The position numbers were made by a program, and so were the translations under genes. Below the pieces are notes generated by a model. The model had not been told where the DNA came from. It did no database searches and saw only the letters and a program-made list of their open reading frames with translations. From an uncultured Dorea sp. (GTDB taxonomy: Bacteria; Bacillota; Clostridia; Lachnospirales; Lachnospiraceae), in contig CAJUMF010000006.1 of assembly GCA_910586965.1 (NCBI GenBank), forward strand, positions 62,001 through 126,000: a stretch of DNA of 64,000 bases, in the 5' to 3' direction. Below are positions 9,241-18,072 of this stretch, piece after piece (position 1 is the first letter of the stretch; each line of letters starts with the position of its first letter).

Positions 9241-10848
9241 ATGATTACACTGACCGGAAAAAAAGTTTCCGAGGGGATAGCCATTGGAAAACTATCATTT
9301 TATAAAAGAGATATAAAGGAAGTACGCCATATCTATGTGAAAGATGTGGAGAAAGAGATTTCACGGCTTCAGAAAGCGAAAGAGCGGGCGTTATTCGAAC
9401 TTCAGGAATTGTATGAGATATCCATTCGTGAAGTCGGTAAAGCGAATGCGGCTATTTTTGAGACTCAACAGGATATATTGGATGATGACAGGCTTTGGAA
9501 CAGGATTACGAGTATTATTCTGGAAGAGAAGCTGAATGCAGAATATGCAGTAAAGACGGCGACTGAAGAATATTTAAAGGAATTCAGGGACAGAGGGAAT
9601 GAGCCGGATGTGCGCGACGCGGCGATCCGCATGATTCGGATTCTCTCAAGAAGCTGGAAAGATAAGTTATATGTGGATGAACCGTTTATCATGGCTGCCG
9701 GCGATCTGTATCCGAGTGAGGCCGTACAGCTTGATAAGGAGAGAGTTCTGGGATTTGTTACAAAATACGGGACAGTCAATTCGCACACAGCGATCATTGC
9801 GCGTACAAAGGGAATTCCATCGGTAATCGGGCTTGGGGAATCGTTAAAGGCAGAGTATGAAGGAAAGCTGATCATTGTAGACGGATATGAGGGCAGGATA
9901 TACATTGAGCCGGATTATACGCTGCTTACAAGGATGAAGCGGAGACAAGACGAGAATAAAGTACATATTACCAATCTGGAAAGATTGAAGGGGAAAGAGA
10001 ATATTACACAGAGCGGACAAAAAATTGATATCTGTGCGAATATCGGGATGCGGGAGGATATTGAACGGGTGATTCGAAGCGATGCCGGAGGTGTCGGACT
10101 GTTTCGGAGTGAGTTTCTTTTTATGGAGAATGGAAATAAAGCGCCGACGGAGGAACAGCAATTTCAGGCATATAAGCTTGCGGCAGAATCCATGGGTATG
10201 AATCGGGTGGTCATCCGTACTGCGGATCTGGGCGGAGATAAGAAAGCAGATTTCCTTGAACTTGAGGAGGAGCATAATCCGGCTATGGGACTTCGTGGGA
10301 TCCGTATGTCTCTTGAGAAAGAAGAGATGTTTAAGACACAGCTTCGGGCAATCCTGAGGGCTTCTATCTACGGAAACGTGCAGGTAATGTTTCCGATGAT
10401 CACAACCGTAGAGGAGGTAGTAAAAGCAAAAGAATACCTTGAAATTGTAAAACAGGAATTAAAAGCGGAAAAAGCATTTTTTGATGAGAATATCAAGGTG
10501 GGAGTTATGATAGAGACTCCGGCCGCGGTCATGCTCAGCGGCGAGCTGGCGCGGGAAGTGGATTTCTTCAGTATCGGAACGAATGACCTTACGCAGTTTA
10601 CCCTTGGCATGGACCGGACGAATGAATCAGTCATGAGCCATTATGATACAAAGCATCCGGCATTGCTCAAGATGATACGGATCGTCACGAATAATGTCCA
10701 TCTGGAAGGCAAGACTATCAGCGTGTGCGGGGATTTGGCGGCAGATTTGTCTATGACGGAGTTTTTTGTCCAGATTGGAGTAGACGAATTGTCCGTTGCT
10801 CCGGACCAGGTGTTAGGACTTAGAAAGAAGATCAGGGAAATTCAATAG
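9241..10848 (+). CDS. ptsI: PTS enzyme I (phosphoenolpyruvate-protein phosphotransferase)
   Basis: Transfers phosphate from PEP to HPr at the head of the sugar phosphotransferase system, in the cytosol. The 535 residues include the swivelling phospho-histidine domain with GTVNSHTAII (active His182), the PEP-binding barrel (FRSEFLFMENG, GGDKKADFL, ETPAAV) and the catalytic Cys496 in SVCGDLAAD. It is about 35 residues shorter than the commonest enzyme I, mostly through short loops, and all key residues are present. No ptsH is next to it. An AAAGGAAG site precedes the ATG, and a TATAAT (9207-9212) may be its -10 element, though no good -35 sits at 17 bases. Confidence 0.93.
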   Translation: MITLTGKKVSEGIAIGKLSFYKRDIKEVRHIYVKDVEKEISRLQKAKERALFELQELYEISIREVGKANAAIFETQQDILDDDRLWNRITSIILEEKLNAEYAVKTATEEYLKEFRDRGNEPDVRDAAIRMIRILSRSWKDKLYVDEPFIMAAGDLYPSEAVQLDKERVLGFVTKYGTVNSHTAIIARTKGIPSVIGLGESLKAEYEGKLIIVDGYEGRIYIEPDYTLLTRMKRRQDENKVHITNLERLKGKENITQSGQKIDICANIGMREDIERVIRSDAGGVGLFRSEFLFMENGNKAPTEEQQFQAYKLAAESMGMNRVVIRTADLGGDKKADFLELEEEHNPAMGLRGIRMSLEKEEMFKTQLRAILRASIYGNVQVMFPMITTVEEVVKAKEYLEIVKQELKAEKAFFDENIKVGVMIETPAAVMLSGELAREVDFFSIGTNDLTQFTLGMDRTNESVMSHYDTKHPALLKMIRIVTNNVHLEGKTISVCGDLAADLSMTEFFVQIGVDELSVAPDQVLGLRKKIREIQ

Positions 10849-10873
10849 CTTGAGACAGCGAAGGAGAGAGATT

Positions 10874-11602
10874 ATGTGGACAAGAGAACAGTTGAAAAGT
10901 AATGCAAAGATTAATATGAAGCGAAATTACTGGAGTTGCGTGGCAGTTGCCTTTATTATGTCAGTAGTGGAGGGCGTCGGGGCCTTCGGAGGAGTAAGGA
11001 ACGGGTCACAGAGTACGGGCTCGGACAGCAGTTATGGCTTTGATGGCTATCAAGGGATGGAGATTTATTTTCCGGTTATAGTAACTGTCATAGCTGCTGC
11101 AGTTGCAGCACTGCTTGTATTTGGACTTTTGCTTAATATTTTTGTGGGAAATGTCCTGCGCATTGGCGCAAATAGATTTTTTGTCCGGAACCGGACAGAA
11201 ATGGTGCGGACGGGGACTGTATTTGACGGGTTTCGCTCCGGGCATTACGGGAATATCGTTGTTACTATGTTTTTAAGGGACCTGTATATTACCTTGTGGA
11301 CATTATTGTTTATTGTGCCGGGAATCATCAAAGAGTTAGAATATATGATGGTGCCGTATATTCTTTCGGAGAATCCAGGGATGGAGCGGAGAGAAGCCTT
11401 TGAGATCAGCAGGCGGATGATGGATGGAGAAAAGTGGAATGCTTTTGTGCTTCAGCTTTCATTTATCGGCTGGTATCTGCTGTCAGGATTGACCTGTGGG
11501 CTTGTAGGAATCTTCTATGTGAGTCCATATGTGGAGGCAACGATGGCGGAGCTTTATGCATATAATAAAGGCAAAGCTTTTCATGAAGGCTATATTCAGT
11601 AA
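10874..11602 (+). CDS. DUF975-family integral membrane protein
   Basis: A protein of 242 residues with about five to six membrane helices. The family signature is present: an N-terminal TREQLKSNAK followed by a first helix, then RIGANRFFVRNR and the C-terminal part with GIFYVSPYVEATMAELY. Function in the family is unknown. The ATG at 10874 is preferred because AAGGAG lies seven bases before it, rather than a TTG at 10850 that overlaps this site. It follows ptsI by 25 bases and may be co-transcribed. Confidence 0.82.
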   Translation: MWTREQLKSNAKINMKRNYWSCVAVAFIMSVVEGVGAFGGVRNGSQSTGSDSSYGFDGYQGMEIYFPVIVTVIAAAVAALLVFGLLLNIFVGNVLRIGANRFFVRNRTEMVRTGTVFDGFRSGHYGNIVVTMFLRDLYITLWTLLFIVPGIIKELEYMMVPYILSENPGMERREAFEISRRMMDGEKWNAFVLQLSFIGWYLLSGLTCGLVGIFYVSPYVEATMAELYAYNKGKAFHEGYIQ

Positions 11603-11622
11603 AAAGTTTTTTGAAAAATGTC

Positions 11623-11651
11623 TTACATTAATTGGATTTGTGTGATATAAT
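11623..11651 (+). promoter_or_regulatory. Promoter of the CarD-like gene
   Basis: TTACAT (11623-11628) and a perfect TATAAT (11646-11651) with a 17-base spacer. This predicts a start near 11658 and hence a leader of about 200 bases before the CarD ATG. Confidence 0.6.
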
Positions 11652-11657
11652 ACAAGG

Positions 11658-11856
11658 CAGAAAGGATTATGTCGGCAAATGAAGAACTTCATAGATGATA
11701 TACCAGATGTAGCTGGCGTACGGTCTATAAGCGATACATGCTTGGATTGTGCGCCTTTTCTACGATAGAGAAGGTGCCCGGCAGTTTCCTTTCCGGAGCA
11801 AATGGGGATGTCAGGTAGGATACAGCAAAACGTCAGCGAGTGAACAGGAGGTAAAT
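11658..11856 (+). other. Long untranslated leader of the CarD-like gene
   Basis: About 200 bases between the predicted start of transcription and the CarD ATG. A nine-codon reading frame (11669-11698) has AAAGGA only two bases from its ATG, so it is unlikely to be translated. No known riboswitch class is recognised. The leader ends with AGGAGG before the ATG. Confidence 0.35.
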
Positions 11857-12357
11857 ATGTTCAAAATTGGTGATCAGGTAGTACACTATAAGGAAGGTGT
11901 ATGTGAAGTGACGAATATTGGAAGACTAGATATAGGATGCTCTGACAGGAAGAAGGAATATTACACATTAAAGCCTTTATATAATGCGGGTGGAACACTC
12001 TATATGCCGGTAAATGGGGAAGAAAAACAACTGAGAAGAGTTATATCGCAGCATGAGGCGAAAGAGTTGATTGATGATATGCCCAATATTGACGTCCTAA
12101 ATGTTAGTGATGAAAAGCGCAGAGAACTTATGTACAAAGAGGCATTGTTTAAAAATCAGTGCAGATCATGGGTTGCACTGATGAAGACATCATATATTAG
12201 AAAGCAGGAACGGATCGCAATTGGAAAGAAGGTTATCAATGTAGATGACAGGTATTTAAACAGCGCGGAAAAGTTTTTGTACGGGGAGCTGGCAGTTGCG
12301 TTGGACATGCCGAAAGAAAAGGTACGGGAGTACATTGTAGAGAAGATGGAACCTTAA
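11857..12357 (+). CDS. CarD-family transcription factor
   Basis: A 166-residue protein. The N-terminal 60 residues (FKIGDQVVHYKEGVCEV and YYTLKPLYNAGGTLYMPV) form the Tudor-like RNA-polymerase-interacting domain shared with the repair factor Mfd. The C-terminal helical part is the DNA-contacting domain of CarD/CdnL proteins, which stabilise open promoter complexes at rRNA and other promoters. The ATG at 11857 is chosen because AGGAGG is six bases upstream and the family starts exactly here. The upstream in-frame extension to 11749 does not look like protein. It is a single-gene unit with its own promoter and terminator. Confidence 0.9.
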   Translation: MFKIGDQVVHYKEGVCEVTNIGRLDIGCSDRKKEYYTLKPLYNAGGTLYMPVNGEEKQLRRVISQHEAKELIDDMPNIDVLNVSDEKRRELMYKEALFKNQCRSWVALMKTSYIRKQERIAIGKKVINVDDRYLNSAEKFLYGELAVALDMPKEKVREYIVEKMEP

Positions 12358-12360
12358 GAA

Positions 12361-12399
12361 AAAAGTGCTTTGGTGATGGGGAGTGACCAGAGCACTTTT
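12361..12399. terminator. Bidirectional terminator between convergent genes
   Basis: Arms at 12361-12374 and 12386-12399 pair over 13 of 14 positions, with A and T tails on both sides. It serves the CarD gene and the minus-strand gene that ends at 12412. Confidence 0.82.
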
Positions 12400-12411
12400 A
12401 TTATGGTTCTG

Positions 12412-14019
12412 TCAGGGGGTAAAGAGTGCCATCAGAAACAAACAGAGAATGATACCGATGACAAGAATACCAAGCCGCAGTACAAACTGTAATGTTTTTT
12501 TCTTTCTGCCTTTGCCGTGGTGAGGGGATTTCTCCTGAGACATGAGAAACGCCATATAATAATCGCGGCTCAGAGTATAGTCGAACTTTACAGCCCTGTT
12601 TTTAGACAATTGTGTATATTGAAGAAAACCGTTCCAGTCTCTGCAGATGGATTTCCAGCCATTAATAATCTCATTTTTCCAGTCATTGATCGGAGAGCGG
12701 GAAAAGAATCCGATGTCTGAGCGGTAACGATTCATGTTCTGGTAGACAGGGTCTGTCTGTTTTTCATAGTAGCTTTCCAGAGATTTTTTAAGTCCCGCCA
12801 GCGCAGCACTTTGCGCATCGTGTTTTTGCTCATAGGCATCGATCATGTATCGGTATATCTTCTGAAAGCTGTCAGCCTGATAAGCAGGACAAGAACCTTT
12901 GTCCCGGAATTCAGGTGTCTGCTTTAAGCTTTGTCCATTTTGGAAGAAATATTCCTGTGCAAAAGTACCCATAGCATATTTTAACGCAGAAGCAGTTCCT
13001 TCGGAAAGTCCTGTCTGTTCAATAAAAGTCTGGGCTTTGAGAGACGATACCCCGGCGGAGAAGCCGAGATATTCTTCGCTGGTGTAAGGAAGCTTTTCTG
13101 ATTTTATCTGGGGAAGGTTCTGGTTCAGGTAATGGATGAAGTTTTGTGCCTGTCTGATATCCCGCAGGTTAAATGCCTTACTTCCGGTAAGATATCCGCC
13201 GCGCTGTATAACTTCCAAAGCTTTCGTGCCGCTTCTCTCCGATCTTCCGACATGGTCCTGGTATTCCGTGTTAATACGGGCTTTAGAATCTTTCTGGTAA
13301 ATGATTCCCTGTGCTAACTGTTGTCCCGTGCCTTTTTGCGTCATATTTTGTGCCGCATATCCTGTTTTGCCGAAGGTGGAATTCCCCTCTGACAGAGTCA
13401 GGGGTTTGCGTTCAGACATATTTTGAAACAATCCGTTAATAAGCGCTTCGCTGGAATTGGGACGGCCATATTGTCCAAGAAAATCCAGCAATTCCTGGAA
13501 TCTCTCACTTACTAACTGGCGGATTGCATTTAAAGTAAAAGCGTCAAGCTGTGCCATCAACTGAAGCTGCAAAGTGCCCCTGTAGTCTGAAAGAAGTTCG
13601 TTGAGTAAAGACTGGAATATACTTTGTATTTGGTTAAAATTAGCTGCTGCAGACTGGTGTGAGTCTTGTTTCCAGTGGAGCATTTCCAAAAGTTTGCGGT
13701 TCATGATTCTTTCGTTTGCAGCATCATCCGCTTCGCTTGTACGATTAGGTTCTTTCGTAGATTCCAGTTCGGCACGGTCTTCTTGCTTCTGATATTTTGC
13801 TATCTCTGCTTCTCTTGCAAGTGCAGCATTCAAGATCATCTCCCCGGCACGGATTTCTTCCAAAGAAGCTTCTAGTTCAGCCAACGCCCCGTCGGCAGGT
13901 GTACCTTGCACGGAGGCACCCTGTTTTCCTGTCCCCTGTTCTGAGGGAGATAGCGGAATCAGAGGTTTCCCCGCATTTGGAGTTATTACATGTTGATTGG
14001 TTGTATTTTTAATATCCAT
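12412..14019 (-). CDS. Unrecognised tail-anchored protein
   Basis: The family of this 535-residue protein is not recognised. The N-terminal 50 residues are rich in Gly, Pro, Ser and Gln (low complexity), followed by an acidic, helical region (about 45-150, probably coiled coil). Next come a long Gln/Ser/Asn-rich middle and a compact C-terminal domain with many aromatic residues (around SFQKIYRYMIDAYEQK and NDWKNEIINGWKS). The end is a basic patch (HHGKGRKKK) and one hydrophobic helix running to the last residues (LGILVIGIILCLFLMALF). There is no signal peptide, so the bulk should face the cytosol, held by the C-terminal anchor. AAGGATG lies 12 bases before the ATG. It is divergent from the binding-lipoprotein gene. 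Confidence 0.7.
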   Translation of the reverse strand: MDIKNTTNQHVITPNAGKPLIPLSPSEQGTGKQGASVQGTPADGALAELEASLEEIRAGEMILNAALAREAEIAKYQKQEDRAELESTKEPNRTSEADDAANERIMNRKLLEMLHWKQDSHQSAAANFNQIQSIFQSLLNELLSDYRGTLQLQLMAQLDAFTLNAIRQLVSERFQELLDFLGQYGRPNSSEALINGLFQNMSERKPLTLSEGNSTFGKTGYAAQNMTQKGTGQQLAQGIIYQKDSKARINTEYQDHVGRSERSGTKALEVIQRGGYLTGSKAFNLRDIRQAQNFIHYLNQNLPQIKSEKLPYTSEEYLGFSAGVSSLKAQTFIEQTGLSEGTASALKYAMGTFAQEYFFQNGQSLKQTPEFRDKGSCPAYQADSFQKIYRYMIDAYEQKHDAQSAALAGLKKSLESYYEKQTDPVYQNMNRYRSDIGFFSRSPINDWKNEIINGWKSICRDWNGFLQYTQLSKNRAVKFDYTLSRDYYMAFLMSQEKSPHHGKGRKKKTLQFVLRLGILVIGIILCLFLMALFTP

Positions 14020-14096
14020 AATATCTTCACATCCTTATATATATTATCGGCAGAAGACGGTGAAACTTGAAAATCACAATCCTTTTTTATATGCAT

Positions 14097-14108
14097 ACAA
14101 TATATTGT
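14097..14108. promoter_or_regulatory. Perfect 12-base palindrome in a divergent intergenic region
   Basis: ACAATATATTGT is its own reverse complement and lies 24 bases before the binding-lipoprotein ATG, in the gap between two divergent genes. It could be a dimeric operator. The region is very AT-rich, so chance is not excluded. Confidence 0.35.
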
Positions 14109-14131
14109 TATTATATTCAAGGAGGACATTT

Positions 14132-15196
14132 ATGAAGAAGAGAGTATTTGCGGTTCTGCTGACGGCTGTTATGGTAGTTGTAGCTTTGACAGCATGTTCC
14201 GGCAAAAAGGAGGCAGAAAAAACTGCAGAGAATGCTGCGGGAGATACAAAAGAGGAAGCATCCGATGAAGGAATGCTTCCTGCGACGACAAAGGTAGTAC
14301 TAAACGAAGTGGCTCATTCCATCTTTTATGCTCCTATGTATGTGGCGATTGAAGAAGGGTATTTTGATGAGGAAGGGATTGAACTCGAACTCGTGACAGG
14401 TTTTGGGGCAGATAAAACTATGACTGCTGTTATCTCCGGCAGTGCGGACATTGGGTTCATGGGGTCAGAGGCATCGATCTACACATACAATGAAGGTGCC
14501 AACGATTATGTGGTGAATTTCGCCCAGCTTACCCAGCGCGCCGGGAATTTCCTTGTTGCAAGAGAGGAGATGCCGGACTTTAAGTGGGAAGATTTAAAGG
14601 GCAAGGATGTGCTTGGAGGGCGTAAGGGCGGTATGCCTGAAATGGTATTCGAGTATATCTTAAAACAGAATAACATCGACCCGCAGAAGGATGTAAAGAT
14701 TGACCAGAGCATTGATTTTGGCTCTACGGCGGCGGCATTTTCCGGCGGGCAGGGAGATTTCAGCGTTGAGTTCGAGCCATCTGCCACGGCTCTTGAACAG
14801 GAGAAGGACGGATATGTGGTGGCGTCTCTCGGAACGGACAGCGGATATGTGCCTTACACAGCGTTTTCAGCGAAACAGAGCTATATCAAAGATAACCCGG
14901 AGGTAATCCAGGGATTTACCAATGCCCTCCAGAAAGGCATGGATTATGTGCAGTCGCATAAGCCGGAGGAGATTGCAGCGGTAATCCAGCCGCAGTTTAA
15001 GGAAACGGATATAGATACGATCACGACGATTGTGACCCGTTACTATGAGCAGGACACATGGAAAGACAATCTTGTGTTTGAGAAAGAAAGCTTTGAGCTT
15101 TTGCAGGATATTTTGGAAGAAGCAGGAGAGCTTACAAAGCGGGCGCCTTATGAAGAGCTTGTGACGACAGAATTTGCCCAGGAAGCAAAGAAATAG
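14132..15196 (+). CDS. ABC transporter substrate-binding lipoprotein (SsuA/THI5/NMT1-like)
   Basis: A periplasmic-type binding protein of 354 residues anchored by lipid. The signal peptide ends in the lipobox LTAC (Cys22), followed by an acidic linker. The mature part opens with VVLNEVAHSIFYAPMYVAIEEG and GADKTMTAVISGSADIGFMG, the pattern of NMT1/THI5-like and SsuA/TauA binding proteins for pyrimidine precursors, sulfonates or nitrate. The ligand cannot be fixed. No permease or ATPase gene is adjacent, so it must use a transporter encoded elsewhere or be an orphan. AAGGAGG precedes the ATG and a terminator follows. Confidence 0.88.
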   Translation: MKKRVFAVLLTAVMVVVALTACSGKKEAEKTAENAAGDTKEEASDEGMLPATTKVVLNEVAHSIFYAPMYVAIEEGYFDEEGIELELVTGFGADKTMTAVISGSADIGFMGSEASIYTYNEGANDYVVNFAQLTQRAGNFLVAREEMPDFKWEDLKGKDVLGGRKGGMPEMVFEYILKQNNIDPQKDVKIDQSIDFGSTAAAFSGGQGDFSVEFEPSATALEQEKDGYVVASLGTDSGYVPYTAFSAKQSYIKDNPEVIQGFTNALQKGMDYVQSHKPEEIAAVIQPQFKETDIDTITTIVTRYYEQDTWKDNLVFEKESFELLQDILEEAGELTKRAPYEELVTTEFAQEAKK

Positions 15197-15220
15197 TATT
15201 TTTGAAATATATGTGTATGC

Positions 15221-15247
15221 AAAGCCGGGAGGAAAACTTCCGGCTTT
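15221..15247 (+). terminator. Rho-independent terminator after the orphan binding protein
   Basis: Arms 15221-15231 and 15237-15247 pair over 11 positions (one G-T pair) around a five-base loop. The downstream T run is short. Confidence 0.7.
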
Positions 15248-15309
15248 ATGTATGATGCATTTTTACTTTGTATTTTTGTGTGATATATGGGACGGAGAAT
15301 ATTAATTGC

Positions 15310-15338
15310 TTGTCCGGCGGATGTATGTATGCTATGAT
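15310..15338 (+). promoter_or_regulatory. Promoter for the two-component/ABC operon
   Basis: TTGTCC (15310-15315) and TATGAT (15333-15338) with a 17-base spacer, about 85 bases before the response-regulator ATG. Confidence 0.55.
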
Positions 15339-15422
15339 TGAAAACGAAAAACAGGAGAACTTTACAAGGAGAATTGTATGTCCTGCCGGCTGTCTGGTAT
15401 GGCAGGGGAATGGAGGTACAGC

Positions 15423-17032
15423 ATGTTGAAGCTATTGATAGCGGATGATGAGAAAACAATCTGTTCTTTAATTGCCCGGTTATTAGACTGGAAACAATTA
15501 GGATTTGAGATTGTCGGAATGGCATATACAGGTGTGGATGCATTTGAGATGATTCAAAAAGAACAACCAGATGTTATCATATCCGATATTCGTATGCCGG
15601 GTTATGATGGGATAGAATTGATAAAGAGAACAAAGGAAGCGCAGATTGAAGCGGAATTTGTTATGATCAGTGGTTTTAAGCAGTTTGAGTATGCGCAGAA
15701 CGCAATGAAGTACGGAGTAAAGTATTATCTTTTAAAACCGATAGAAGAGGATAAATTATCAGAGATTGCACAGGAAATCAAGGAAGCGATATTAGATAAA
15801 AGAGCGCATGATACTTATGAAAATAACCTGAGGCTGGAAATTAAAGCGACAAAGGATAAAATGAGAAAAAAATTTCTGACTTCTATCATCTGGGGTGATA
15901 ACAAAGAGGAAAAGGGTGCTGACAGAGACAGTATAAACAAAGAATATAGACAAGGTTTGAAGAAGGAGTTTTTCAGGCAGCATTTGTTAAGATTGATACA
16001 GACGAAGAAGAGGGAGAAAGTATCGGGTCGATCGTAAAGGAATTGGAAAAATATACCGATATTTTAGAAAAAGTATGTAAAGAGCATATTACTACAGATA
16101 TGAATTCCGGAATTATTACTTTATTCAATTATAAGATTGAACAGGAAGAATTGGTTAAAAAGAAAATAGAAGAGTTGTATGAAAATATCAAAAAGTATGC
16201 AGACCAGTTTGAGGGTTTTTCTGTGGTCATAGGGGTCGGACGGAAGATGAACAATTTTTCAGAGTCCAGTCTTTGCCTTAAGACGGCAGTGGATGCGATC
16301 AAATACCGGATAAAGGTTGCGGATACAGGGATTATCTATCTGGAAAATTATCAGTTTGATCCATATGATATTGATAAAGTTGTAATAGAAAAGGACAAGC
16401 AGAACTACCTTTCAAAAATAATTTCCGGAGATATAAGAGGTGCACAGGAATGTGTTGCGTCAAAGGTAAGGAAAATCAAATTTTCATACGAAAATTACTC
16501 GCCGCTTTTGTTGTTTGATGTTCTGATCATGTATGCGGAACTTCTGTCAGACTATTGTAAACAGCATTTATACAATCCGGAATATGAAAAGAGTTTTAAA
16601 AAATGGAATGTCCGGGTTGATAATACGAAAAGGGAGAGAAAACTTCTTTCTGTGACAGAAGATTTGATCAAGGAAATTCTGGAATATATGGATGAGGAAA
16701 AGAAACAGAAAGATATAAAGCCAGTCCGTGTAGTAAAAGAATATATTGAAGAAAATTATATGCAGGAGATCAGTCTTAATCAACTGGCAGAACTGGTGGA
16801 GATGAATGCTTCTTATTTGAGTTCTGTATTCAAAAAAGAGACAGGCATGGCTTATTCAGAATATCTGATTCAGTGCAGGATAAAGCAGGCAAGCCGTCTT
16901 TTGGCAGAAACGAGTCTAAGTGTCAGCGAAGTCGCTTACCGGTCGGGGTATCAGGATGCAAGGTATTTCAGTAAACAATTTTCAAAACAGGTAGGTTTGA
17001 AACCATCTGAATATAGAAAACTATATTCATAA
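15423..17032 (+). pseudogene. YesN-type response regulator with AraC output, frameshifted
   Basis: Receiver domain (LLIADDEKTI, phospho-acceptor Asp55 in ISDIRMPGYDG, Lys in YYLLKPIEE), a linker, and an AraC-type helix-turn-helix at the end (LNQLAELVEMNASYLSSVFK, VAYRSGYQDARYFSKQF). Together these would make a protein of about 536 residues that pairs with the YesM-type kinase downstream. The reading frame breaks near 15950. The receiver frame runs on to a stop at 16035-16037, while protein-like sequence (FEEGVFQAAFVKIDTD) resumes in the -1 frame and stays open to 17032. A single-base loss or sequencing error would explain this. As written, the receiver and the DNA-binding domain are separate. 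GGAGG precedes the ATG at 15423. Confidence 0.8.
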
Positions 17033-17044
17033 AGAAGGAAATCT

Positions 17045-18070
17045 ATGCGCAGAACAAAATATTCACCAAAACAAATAAAAAAGATCATGATAGCAGGTAT
17101 GTCAGTTTATCTGTTGCTGGCGTTTGCAAATATAATTCTGATTCCCGGTATTCAAAAGCACACACTGCCGGGACTGCTGATCATTTTTGCGGAAATTGTA
17201 ACAGGTATTGTATATTTCAGTGTATTTTACAGAAGGATTTATTTGCCGAATCTCCGGCTTAAGCGGTTGATAAAAGAACTGGATCATGGTCAGGTGAGGG
17301 CAGATGACGATATGATACAGGAAATCGTAAATATTATCTCGTCGCTGGACTCCATCGCCCTTAAAGAGAAAAATGCAGAGATTTTAGAGAAAAATGCGGA
17401 GATTAATAATCTTCAGGACCAGACAAATCCTCATTTTTTATATAACACACTGGAAGTGATACGTGGGGAAGCATTGCTGAAAGGGGAAGAGAAAATAGCG
17501 GGGATGACATTGTCTCTTGCAAATTATTTCCGATATAATATCAGCTGGAAAGAGCCGTTTGTATATTTGAAAGATGAATTAAAAAACAGTATGAACTATT
17601 TTAATATACAAAAAACCCGGTTTGGGGATAAGATATCCTGTGAGATATTATACCATGATATTGAAGAAGACCAGGTGAGCAATTGCTATATTCCGAAGCT
17701 TATCTTACAGCCGGTTATCGAGAATGCTATTTATCATGGCCTGGAGATGAAGATGGGGGAAGGAAAGATTACAATACATATTACGGCAACAGAATCCAGT
17801 CTGAAAATTAATGTTGCAGATGACGGTCTGGGCATGACACAGGAGAAAGCGGACGAACTGAACCGGGACAGGGATTACAGGAATGAAGAAAGCATGTCTA
17901 AAGAGGATGCAAGGCGGCATAATGGGGTTGCTGTAAAAAACATAAGAAAGAGATTAAAACTGTACTGGGGGGAGCGCGCATATATGGTTGTTGTAAGCGA
18001 ACTGGGTGTGGGTACGCAGGTGCATATGTCCATGCCGCTTTTATATCAGATTGAGGAATATATGAATTGA
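17045..18070 (+). CDS. Sensor histidine kinase, YesM type
   Basis: A 341-residue membrane kinase. Two hydrophobic segments lie in the first 65 residues with only a very short loop between them, so there is no extracellular sensor domain. A helical stretch follows with the short repeat ILEKNAEI. The His_kinase domain has the phospho-acceptor His130 in QTNPHFLYNTLE, and the ATP-binding domain has QPVIENAIYHG and VADDGLGM. The lack of an external domain suggests it senses through a partner, perhaps the transporter components encoded next to it. It starts 12 bases after the response regulator and overlaps the codons just before the next gene. Confidence 0.9.
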   Translation: MRRTKYSPKQIKKIMIAGMSVYLLLAFANIILIPGIQKHTLPGLLIIFAEIVTGIVYFSVFYRRIYLPNLRLKRLIKELDHGQVRADDDMIQEIVNIISSLDSIALKEKNAEILEKNAEINNLQDQTNPHFLYNTLEVIRGEALLKGEEKIAGMTLSLANYFRYNISWKEPFVYLKDELKNSMNYFNIQKTRFGDKISCEILYHDIEEDQVSNCYIPKLILQPVIENAIYHGLEMKMGEGKITIHITATESSLKINVADDGLGMTQEKADELNRDRDYRNEESMSKEDARRHNGVAVKNIRKRLKLYWGERAYMVVVSELGVGTQVHMSMPLLYQIEEYMN

Positions 18071-18072
18071 CG

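Noticed and set aside
15423..17032. Programmed frameshifting in the response regulator
   Set aside because: No slippery heptamer with a following structure is visible near 15950, so mutation or read error is simpler.
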